Shown: piece by piece, positions 7,039 to 12,732 of the stretch
Layout of the letters: every line of letters starts with the position of its first letter
Numbering within the stretch: the stretch's first letter is position 1
NCBI GenBank assembly: GCA_947471105.1
Contig: CANIYB010000038.1
Location: forward strand, 1 to 12,732
Direction: 5' to 3'
DNA length: 12,732 nt
Origin: Cytophagaceae bacterium
Lineage (GTDB): Bacteria > Bacteroidota > Bacteroidia > Cytophagales > Spirosomataceae
Made by a program: the position numbers and the translations under genes
Notes under the pieces: model-generated
Seen by the model: only the letters and a program-made list of their open reading frames with translations
What the model was told of the DNA's origin: nothing
Database searches by the model: none

Positions 7039-9300
7039 ATGAAAAACGTTGTCATCGACATAGAAAAAGAACGTTTAGAGATACTCAAAAGGTACCGTAA
7101 ATTACTGCGTACGGCTAAACCCTTTTTGAAAGATGACGATGCCAAACAAATAAAAAAAGCTTTTTTACTCTCGGCTGAAGCGCATAAAGATATGCGCAGA
7201 AAATCTGGAGAACCCTATATTTACCATCCTTTAGCGGTGGCGCAAATTTGTGTGGAAGAGATTGGGCTTGGGACCACTTCGATTATTTCGGCTTTAATGC
7301 ATGATGTGGTTGAAGACACCAATACTACCTTAAAAGAAATAGATAAAGATTTTGGGCCTAAGATTACGTCGATCATCGACGGCTTGACAAAGATTGCGGG
7401 GACATTTGAGTATGGGACATCCCAACAAGCCGAGAATTTCAGAAAGATGTTATTGACGCTTTCTGATGATATCCGAGTGATCTTGATCAAGCTAGCGGAT
7501 CGTTTGCATAACATGCGCACATTGGGGAGTATGGCGAAAGAAAAGCAATTGAAAATTGCTTCAGAAACTATTTATTTATATGCGCCTTTGGCGCACCGAC
7601 TAGGTTTAAATGCGATAAAAACGGAATTAGAGGATTTAGGTTTAAAGTTTACTGAGCCTGAAGCCTATAAAGAAATTGCTCATAAATTGTCAGAAAATAA
7701 GCGAAGCAGAGAAAGTTTTGTGGAGCATTTTATTAGGCCCATCAAAAAATCGTTGGATGCGCGCGAAAAGAATTATACCATTATTGGTCGACCAAAATCT
7801 ATTTATTCCATTTACAATAAATTGAAAAAGGGAAATGTTTCCTTTGATAAAATATATGATTTATTTGCGGTCCGAGTGGTATTAGATGTTCCATTGGAGC
7901 GCGAAAAGTCGGATTGTTGGGAAGTTTATAGCATAGTCACGGATCATTATCGGCCTAACCCTAGCCGATTAAAAGACTGGGTTTCCACGCCCAAATCGAA
8001 CGGGTATGAGTCTTTGCACACCACGGTGATGAGTATGCCCTTTGGAAATGATAAAGAGGGGCGCTGGGTAGAAGTTCAAATCCGGACAAATCGCATGGAT
8101 GAAATTGCCGAAAAGGGTGTCGCGGCACATTTTAAATACAAGGGAACGGATACAAGGACGAGTCAGGCCTTTGAATCTTGGTTGTCGCAAGTGAGAGAAG
8201 CCTTGGAATCCAATGATAAATCTAAATCTGCCGTCGAGTTAGTGGATGACATAAAAAATTCACTTTACCATGAGGAAGTATTTGTTTTTACACCCAAAGG
8301 GAAATTAATCGTTTTGCAATCTGGTTCTACGGCTTTGGATTTTGCTTTTGAGATACATTCAGAAGTGGGTGCTCGCTGCATTGGGGCAAAAGTAGGAGGG
8401 AAATTAGTCCCCTTGTCTCATAAATTAGCGAATGGAGATCAGATTGAAATATTGACATCGTCTAAGCAAAAGCCCTCTGAAGATTGGCTTAGAATTGTCT
8501 ACACAACCAAGGCAAAAGCGCGGATTAAAGAATTTATTAAAGAGGAAAATAAATCCCATTTGATCAAGGGGCGTGATTTGATTGAGCTCCGACTGAAGCA
8601 TTTGGGTTATCCAGTTTTGACATTGGAAATAACGAACCAATTGCGGGCTTACTTTAATGCGAAGGATGCAAACGATCTTTTTTATCGGTTTGGGAAAGCA
8701 TACATTCCCATTGAGCAGTTGAAACACTGGAAGTCCGATAAGGAGACGCATGAACGCAAACAAGCAGAAAAAGCGATTCAATCTCCTATTGTCGATAACA
8801 AGACTTTCCGAAAGGAAATGCAACAACTGTATAAGGATCGTAAAGAATCTGATATTTTGTTGATCGGCGAGGATATGGATAAGGTGGATTATACCTTAGC
8901 CAAATGTTGTAATCCAATTTCTGGAGACGAAGTATTTGGGTTTGTCACCATTAATGAAGGGATAAAAATACATCGTACGGGCTGTCCAAATTCCCCTGAG
9001 TTATTGTCTAGACATGGCGATCGTGTGATTAAAGCCCAGTGGACGAGTCAAATAGCCATGTCATTTATTGTTGAGCTCGTGATTCGAGGAATCGACCGGG
9101 TTGGATTGGTGAATGATGTGACGCGTGTTATTTCGGATGAGTTACAAGTAAATATTACGGCCTTGTCGATTGGGGTAAAAGAGGGATTATTTGAGGGGAA
9201 AATTTCTTTGATGATTCAAGACACCAATCATTTGGAATCCCTAGTATCAGAGTTGGAGCTAGTGACAGGGGTAATCGAGGTTGCCCGAGAGGAAATTTAG
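7039..9300 (+). CDS. rel: Bifunctional (p)ppGpp synthetase/hydrolase (RelA/SpoT homologue)
   Basis: 753-aa long RSH protein with all domains. HD hydrolase domain about 45-200: H63 in YHPLAV, H88-D89 and E92-D93 in LMHDVVEDT, and LADRLHNMRTL at 152-162, all intact, so (p)ppGpp hydrolysis is expected. Synthetase domain about 245-370: GRPKSIYSIYNK, YDLFAVRVV, STPKSNGYESLHTTV and EVQIRT...EKGVAAHFKYK, also intact, so it should make (p)ppGpp from ATP and GTP/GDP. TGS domain about 413-475 (VFTPKGKLIVLQSGSTALDFAF). Zinc-finger/CC region with C623-C624, H645 and C649. C-terminal ACT domain about 674-750. It controls the stringent response and senses ribosomes through the C-terminal half. Start ATG directly abuts the ispF stop. 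Probably the main alarmone enzyme; whether a second RSH exists elsewhere cannot be seen. Confidence 0.95.
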   Translation: MKNVVIDIEKERLEILKRYRKLLRTAKPFLKDDDAKQIKKAFLLSAEAHKDMRRKSGEPYIYHPLAVAQICVEEIGLGTTSIISALMHDVVEDTNTTLKEIDKDFGPKITSIIDGLTKIAGTFEYGTSQQAENFRKMLLTLSDDIRVILIKLADRLHNMRTLGSMAKEKQLKIASETIYLYAPLAHRLGLNAIKTELEDLGLKFTEPEAYKEIAHKLSENKRSRESFVEHFIRPIKKSLDAREKNYTIIGRPKSIYSIYNKLKKGNVSFDKIYDLFAVRVVLDVPLEREKSDCWEVYSIVTDHYRPNPSRLKDWVSTPKSNGYESLHTTVMSMPFGNDKEGRWVEVQIRTNRMDEIAEKGVAAHFKYKGTDTRTSQAFESWLSQVREALESNDKSKSAVELVDDIKNSLYHEEVFVFTPKGKLIVLQSGSTALDFAFEIHSEVGARCIGAKVGGKLVPLSHKLANGDQIEILTSSKQKPSEDWLRIVYTTKAKARIKEFIKEENKSHLIKGRDLIELRLKHLGYPVLTLEITNQLRAYFNAKDANDLFYRFGKAYIPIEQLKHWKSDKETHERKQAEKAIQSPIVDNKTFRKEMQQLYKDRKESDILLIGEDMDKVDYTLAKCCNPISGDEVFGFVTINEGIKIHRTGCPNSPELLSRHGDRVIKAQWTSQIAMSFIVELVIRGIDRVGLVNDVTRVISDELQVNITALSIGVKEGLFEGKISLMIQDTNHLESLVSELELVTGVIEVAREEI

Positions 9301-9347
9301 TTTTTTTGATAATTTATAGCTTATTTTACGTCGTTTTTTTTGATTAA

Positions 9348-9833
9348 ATGTCCGCAGAAATAGAGAAGTTCGTTTCGGTAAAAAAGATTTTCACAGCCTA
9401 CTTGGAAAACAAGGGATTGAGGAAGACGCCGGAACGTTTTGCTATTTTAGAAGAGATATATTTGAGAGATGATCACTTTGATGTGGAAGAGTTATATATC
9501 TCGATGAAAAACAAAAAGTACCAAGTTTCTAGGGCAACGGTTTATAATACATTGGATGTGTTGGTGGAATGTGACTTGGTGGTCAAGCATCAGTTTGGTA
9601 GAAACCAAGCTCAATTTGAGAAGTCCTATGGTCGTCGCCAGCATGATCATTTAATCTGTACGGATTGCCACAAAGTCACCGAGTTTTGTGATCCGCGTGT
9701 TCAAACCATTCAGAGTTTAGTGGGTGAGATGCTTCAGTTTAATGTCATGCACCATTCATTAATATTTTATGGTTCATGTACCAAAAAGAATTGCGAACAC
9801 AGAGATGCTTATCGCGCTCAAAATCAAGAATAA
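9348..9833 (+). CDS. fur: Fur family transcriptional repressor
   Basis: 161 aa. Winged-helix DNA-binding domain about 12-90 (LRKTPERFAILEEIY and recognition helix YQVSRATVYNTLDVL). Dimerisation/metal domain follows: H43, E91, H99-D100-H101 and E112 align with the regulatory metal ligands of E. coli Fur (H33, E81, H88-D89-H90, E101). C104/C107 and C144/C149 form the structural Cys4 zinc site. HHSLIFYGSC resembles the E. coli NHSLYLYGHC segment. This favours a true Fur (iron) over Zur, while PerR-type sensing cannot be excluded by eye. It starts 47 bp after the RSH gene in an A/T-rich spacer with no convincing -7 element, so it may be read through from rel. I see no obvious 19-bp Fur box at its own start. 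The purA gene follows after 21 bp. Confidence 0.93.
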   Translation: MSAEIEKFVSVKKIFTAYLENKGLRKTPERFAILEEIYLRDDHFDVEELYISMKNKKYQVSRATVYNTLDVLVECDLVVKHQFGRNQAQFEKSYGRRQHDHLICTDCHKVTEFCDPRVQTIQSLVGEMLQFNVMHHSLIFYGSCTKKNCEHRDAYRAQNQE

Positions 9834-9854
9834 TTTACGTTTTAAAAATTTATT

Positions 9855-11135
9855 ATGGCAGTTGATGTATTATTAGGATTACAATGGGGAGATGAGGGGA
9901 AAGGAAAAATCGTGGATGTTTTAGCTCCTCGTTATCAGGTAGTCGCTCGTTTTCAAGGAGGTCCTAATGCGGGACATACACTTGAATTTGACGGATTTAA
10001 GCATGTATTGCATCAAATACCTTCTGGAATTTTCCGCCAAGAAGTTCAAAATATTATTGGAAATGGAGTTGTTTTAGATCCCATTATTTTCAAAAAAGAG
10101 ATTGATGGATTGGCTCATTTCAATTTAGATTTGCGTAAGAATTTAGAAATTTCAAAAAAGGCTTCCATCATTTTACCTACGCACCGATTGCTAGATGCCG
10201 CGTATGAAAAAGCGAAAGGGGATGCTAAAATTGGTTCTACTTTAAAGGGGATTGGGCCCACGTACACCGACAAAATCTCAAGACAAGGTTTGCGCGTAGG
10301 GGATATGATTTCACCTAATTTTCCTGAAAAATATACCGCTTTGGTGGATCGTCACAAAGCTATTTTAGATGTATATAAGTTTGAATATGATTTAGCGGAG
10401 GCTGAAAAAGAATTTTTTGCCGCGGTTGAATTCATGAAAGAATTTCATTTAGTGGACAGTGAGTATTCTGTTAACCACGCGTTAAATGCCGGGAAGACGA
10501 TTTTGGCTGAAGGCGCTCAAGGGTCTTTATTGGATGTTGACTTTGGTTCTTATCCATTTGTTACTTCCTCAAATACCATTACGGCAGGTGCTTGTACCGG
10601 CTTAGGGGTAGCGCCTAAAAATATCGGAGAGGTTTTTGGAATATTTAAGGCGTATGCTACTCGGGTGGGTTCAGGACCTTTTCCTACGGAATTAGAAGAT
10701 GAGGTGGGTGAGCGTATGCGCCAAGAGGGAAGAGAGTTTGGTTCTACGACGGGCCGACCTCGCCGTTGTGGTTGGATTGATTTACCAGCGCTAAAATATG
10801 CGATGATGATTAATGGGGTGACCCAATTAATTATGATGAAAGCAGATGTGTTAAATATTTTTGAAGAAATTTTAGTGTGTACGGGCTATGAAATGCCGGA
10901 TGGTTCGCTGACGGATCAAATCCCATTTGAAATTACTGATATTAAGGTGAAGCCCGTGTATGCAAGTCTGAAGGGCTGGCATTGTTCATTGGAAGGAATG
11001 AGGAATTTCGATCAATTGCCTGCCGAGTTAACGGCTTATATCGCGTTCTTAGAGTCGCACTTAAATTTACCTATCAACTTTATTTCGACTGGACCAGATC
11101 GTGAGGCATGTGTTTTACGTGGTTCTTTAGCCTAA
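9855..11135 (+). CDS. purA: Adenylosuccinate synthetase
   Basis: 426 aa, normal length. The N-terminal P-loop-like GLQWGDEGKGK (8-18) has catalytic D13, and NAGHT has catalytic H41. GSTLKGIGPTYTDKISRQGLR is the IMP/dimer-contact segment, EGAQGSLLDVDFGSYPFVTSSNT is the conserved GTP/IMP core, and GSTTGRPRRCGWID is the Arg-rich signature. It makes adenylosuccinate from IMP and aspartate using GTP, the first committed step to AMP, in the cytosol. Members of this family are inhibited by (p)ppGpp, which fits its place downstream of the RSH gene. It lies 21 bp after fur and 3 bp before the next gene. The 21-bp spacer is pure A/T except for one CG step and carries no full -7 element. Confidence 0.98.
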   Translation: MAVDVLLGLQWGDEGKGKIVDVLAPRYQVVARFQGGPNAGHTLEFDGFKHVLHQIPSGIFRQEVQNIIGNGVVLDPIIFKKEIDGLAHFNLDLRKNLEISKKASIILPTHRLLDAAYEKAKGDAKIGSTLKGIGPTYTDKISRQGLRVGDMISPNFPEKYTALVDRHKAILDVYKFEYDLAEAEKEFFAAVEFMKEFHLVDSEYSVNHALNAGKTILAEGAQGSLLDVDFGSYPFVTSSNTITAGACTGLGVAPKNIGEVFGIFKAYATRVGSGPFPTELEDEVGERMRQEGREFGSTTGRPRRCGWIDLPALKYAMMINGVTQLIMMKADVLNIFEEILVCTGYEMPDGSLTDQIPFEITDIKVKPVYASLKGWHCSLEGMRNFDQLPAELTAYIAFLESHLNLPINFISTGPDREACVLRGSLA

Positions 11136-11138
11136 GAA

Positions 11139-11747
11139 ATGAAAGCAGAAGAAAATCATTTGGCTGATTTGTTTCAATACGATGAGATTTATTGGGTGCC
11201 TGCTGATCGTGAATCGAATGAGATTCAGTTGGTGAGCTCCACTCAAACGATTGATTCATCAAATCAGGTTCAGGATAATTCTTCATCGCCCAAAGAAAAT
11301 GTGGCTGGTCGAGTGGCCGCCAACCTTCCCGAATCTATTGAGCATTCATTTGAGTCAGTACCCTCATTAGACGGGGAATCTACCAAAAAAAACAATCCTA
11401 TTTCTACCCCTTGGGTAATTATTGGTCATATATCTGAGCTAGAAAAAGCGCGATTAACCTTAATTTTTTCAGCTCCCCCTATGTTATTGTCAGCCAAAGA
11501 TTGGAGTATTTATGAGCCCAAGGATGACGAGCCTATACTGTCTGAATTTGTTAAAACGGCTGGGGCAAACAAATTTATCTTTTTAGGCCAACAACCTGCT
11601 ATTTGGCAATCTGATTTTCACGTGACAGAACTCGTGCAATTGGAAGGCAAATCGGTTTATTTCTTCCCTCGCTTGATATCTACATTGACGGATACTGAAA
11701 AATCATTAAAATTGGTTTTTTGGAATGCGCTGAAATCGATGATTTAA
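11139..11747 (+). CDS. Uncharacterised protein, possibly DNA polymerase III psi (HolD)-like
   Basis: 202-aa protein I do not recognise with certainty. It has a short folded N-terminus (residues 7-32, HLADLFQYDEIYWVP), a Ser/Asn/Gln/Glu-rich linker about 34-90 that is probably disordered, and an alpha/beta C-terminal domain about 91-202. That domain holds ARLTLIFSAP (104-113), a helix around 131-142, the strand NKFIFLG (144-150), and the end FFPRLISTLTDTEKSLKLVFWNALKSM. The order of an N-terminal L..L.....W..P piece, a strand ending in P, and a final SPxLxxL...K..LW..L-type helix resembles E. coli HolD (psi, 137 aa). This is a pattern match by eye at low identity, so function is not assigned. 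No signal peptide or membrane segment. The ATG lies 3 bp after purA's stop, so it is co-transcribed with purA. The gene ends just before the REP-like cluster. Confidence 0.8.
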   Translation: MKAEENHLADLFQYDEIYWVPADRESNEIQLVSSTQTIDSSNQVQDNSSSPKENVAGRVAANLPESIEHSFESVPSLDGESTKKNNPISTPWVIIGHISELEKARLTLIFSAPPMLLSAKDWSIYEPKDDEPILSEFVKTAGANKFIFLGQQPAIWQSDFHVTELVQLEGKSVYFFPRLISTLTDTEKSLKLVFWNALKSMI

Positions 11748-11764
11748 AAAATGGGTTACGCATT

Positions 11765-11788
11765 GTAGAGACGCGATACCTCGCGTCT
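11765..11788 (+). repeat. REP-like palindrome, copy 1
   Basis: 24-bp unit: GTAG, then an 8-bp perfect stem (left arm AGACGCGA, right arm TCGCGTCT) around a TACC loop. First of four identical copies, 17 bp after the stop of the 202-aa protein gene. GTAG orientation on the plus strand. Confidence 0.92.
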
Positions 11789-11805
11789 GGTTTTCAATTC
11801 ACATA

Positions 11806-11829
11806 GTAGAGACGCGATACCTCGCGTCT
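11806..11829 (+). repeat. REP-like palindrome, copy 2
   Basis: Identical to copy 1 and in the same orientation, separated from it by 17 bp. It is followed by ATTT, which is matched in inverted form beside copy 3. Copies 2 and 3 therefore form an inverted repeat with 28-bp perfect arms (11806-11833 and 11880-11907) around a 46-bp spacer. Confidence 0.92.
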
Positions 11830-11842
11830 ATTTCGAATTTTC

Positions 11843-11863
11843 ACAAATCATTTGTTGTTTTTT
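11843..11863 (+). terminator. Weak A/T-rich hairpin with T-run, possible terminator
   Basis: ACAAA and TTTGT form a 5-bp stem over a TCA loop, followed by TG and six T residues. It sits at the centre of the REP cluster, 96 bp past the last plus-strand gene. The stem is short and A/T-rich, so termination would be weak; the G/C-rich REP stems next to it may matter more. Confidence 0.25.
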
Positions 11864-11883
11864 CGCGGATGGGTACAAAAAAT

Positions 11884-11907
11884 AGACGCGAGGTATCGCG
11901 TCTCTAC
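11884..11907 (-). repeat. REP-like palindrome, copy 3 (inverted)
   Basis: Identical 24-bp unit on the minus strand (GTAG foot at 11904-11907). It faces copy 2 with the extended 28-bp arm described there. 13 bp separate it from copy 4. Confidence 0.92.
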
Positions 11908-11920
11908 GAATGGGGTTTTT

Positions 11921-11944
11921 AGACGCGAGGTATCGCGTCTCTAC
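11921..11944 (-). repeat. REP-like palindrome, copy 4 (inverted), overlapping tsaD stop
   Basis: Identical 24-bp unit on the minus strand. Its GTAG foot (11941-11944) overlaps tsaD by 4 bp: the TAG is the tsaD stop codon and the G is the last base of the final Trp codon. Confidence 0.92.
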
Positions 11945-12732
11945 CAGGCGTATCTGGCTAATGGACTCACATCTTGTCCACAAAATTCCCCCGCTTCGAA
12001 TTTGAAATGGCCAGCCATGGCGATCATCCCTGCGTTATCGGTGCAATAGGAAAAAGCTGGGATAAAAACTTCCCAATGATTCTCCTGACCCAATTCCTGC
12101 AACCTTTTTCTCAAGCCTGAGTTGGCAGACACCCCACCCGCTATCGCGATGGAAGAACATTTTTTTTCGCGCATAGCTTTTTTGACTTTACGCAATAAAA
12201 TTTCAATCAGTGTTTTTTGAACTGAAGCACAAATATCAGCCTTGTTTTCCTCGATGAAATTGGGATTTAATTTTACTTCCTTTTGGAGGAAATATAGAAT
12301 GGCCGTTTTGATTCCTGAAAATGAAAAATCTAAACCTGGCATTTCTCCCATGGGAAATGGGTATTTGTCAGGATTTCCCTCTTTGGCAAGCTTATCGATC
12401 AATGGTCCTCCTGGGTAAGGAAGTCCAAGTAGTTTAGCTGTTTTGTCAAAGGCTTCGCCAACGGCATCATCCTGAGTTTCCCCAATGATTTGCATGTTGA
12501 GTGGGCCCTCGACCCAGACCAACTGTGTATGTCCGCCACTTACGGTTAAGCACAAAAATGGAAATTGGGGTCTGGGTTCTTCGATGAAATGCGCCAACAC
12601 ATGGGCTTGCATGTGATTTACCTCGATCAATGGAATGTCTAAACTTAGGGCCAATGACTTAGCAAATGACGTTCCTACCATGAGGGCTCCAAGCAAACCG
12701 GGGCCTCGTGTAAATGCGATGGCATTCAAGTC
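11941..12732 (-). CDS. tsaD: tRNA N6-adenosine threonylcarbamoyltransferase, 5' end cut off
   Basis: 264 codons including the stop, open to the window end; about 75 N-terminal residues of a roughly 335-aa protein are outside. The first visible residues DLNAIAFTRGPGLLGAL are internal family sequence, so the start lies beyond the window. Motifs in order: NHMQAH (metal-binding His pair of the ASKHA fold), SGGHTQLV, GEAFDKTAKLLGLPYPGGP, FSFSGIKTA, GGVSANSGLR and TDNAGMIAMAG (metal-binding Asp, nucleotide site). TsaD, working with TsaB, TsaE and TsaC-derived threonylcarbamoyl-AMP, makes t6A37 in ANN-decoding tRNAs; it is essential or nearly so in most bacteria. It is convergent with the purA-side operon. 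The C-terminus VSPLARYAW ends in a stop contributed by REP-like copy 4, so the last residue or residues may be recent changes. No sign of decay in the visible part. Confidence 0.96.
   Translation of the reverse strand, partial: DLNAIAFTRGPGLLGALMVGTSFAKSLALSLDIPLIEVNHMQAHVLAHFIEEPRPQFPFLCLTVSGGHTQLVWVEGPLNMQIIGETQDDAVGEAFDKTAKLLGLPYPGGPLIDKLAKEGNPDKYPFPMGEMPGLDFSFSGIKTAILYFLQKEVKLNPNFIEENKADICASVQKTLIEILLRKVKKAMREKKCSSIAIAGGVSANSGLRKRLQELGQENHWEVFIPAFSYCTDNAGMIAMAGHFKFEAGEFCGQDVSPLARYAW

Noticed and set aside
8425..8826. 133-aa minus-strand open frame inside rel
   Set aside because: It is fully antisense to the conserved TGS/zinc-finger region of the RSH gene and has no recognisable domain.
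9301..9347. Promoter or Fur box in the rel-fur gap
   Set aside because: TATTTTAC at 9322-9329 misses two consensus -7 positions and its spacing to the TTTG at 9305-9308 is too short; no 19-bp Fur-type dyad is visible.
9834..9854. Promoter in the fur-purA gap
   Set aside because: TACGTTTT at 9836-9843 lacks the final G and would start transcription only a few bases before the purA ATG.
11765..11944. The four repeats as a CRISPR array
   Set aside because: Spacers are 17, 54 and 13 bp, orientation flips in the middle, and no cas genes are present; the GTAG foot plus stem fits REP elements better.
11852..12049. 65-aa plus-strand open frame
   Set aside because: It runs through two REP copies and into antisense of tsaD, and its sequence shows no family features; it is a chance frame.
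11941..12732. tsaD as a truncated pseudogene
   Set aside because: The frame is open to the window edge and all visible motifs are intact; the missing N-terminus is simply outside the window.

Overview
The window looks like a piece of a Bacteroidota chromosome, most likely from the Cytophagales side (this finer placement is a guess). Three gene starts are preceded by the Bacteroidota -7 promoter element TAnnTTTG. Shine-Dalgarno sequences are poor, leaders are A/T-rich, and an RSH alarmone enzyme, a Fur repressor and PurA follow one another on one strand. There are no rRNA or tRNA genes, no phage or transposase genes, no CRISPR array and no recognisable defence system.

Left block (1-5226, all minus strand): a surface-polysaccharide cluster. 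In transcription order it holds an exported TPR-like protein, a class I SAM methyltransferase, a WcaL-like GT4 glycosyltransferase, a Wzx/MOP-type flippase and a second GT4-like glycosyltransferase cut off by the window start. Genes are packed tightly (10-bp gap, 0-bp gap, 62-bp gap with an internal promoter, 4-bp overlap). The set would build and modify a lipid-linked glycan on the cytoplasmic face and flip it across the inner membrane.

Middle (5227-5321): a divergent promoter region with one -7 element on each strand and a perfect 10-bp palindrome between them.

Right block (5322-11747, all plus strand): an M16 zinc peptidase, ispF (MEP isoprenoid pathway), a full-length RelA/SpoT homologue, fur, purA and an unrecognised 202-aa protein that may be a highly diverged DNA polymerase III psi-like subunit. 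The first three genes are almost certainly co-transcribed (1-bp and 0-bp gaps). fur follows after 47 bp, purA after 21 bp and the last gene after 3 bp. The link that makes biological sense is RSH with PurA: (p)ppGpp is a known inhibitor of adenylosuccinate synthetase.

Right end (11748-12732): a convergent junction followed by the 3' part of tsaD on the minus strand. The junction holds four identical 24-bp REP-like palindromes, two in each orientation, each with a GTAG tetranucleotide at the foot of an 8-bp stem. The last copy overlaps tsaD and supplies its stop codon. This REP/REPIN-like cluster is the most unusual structure in the window; the rest is ordinary chromosomal gene content.
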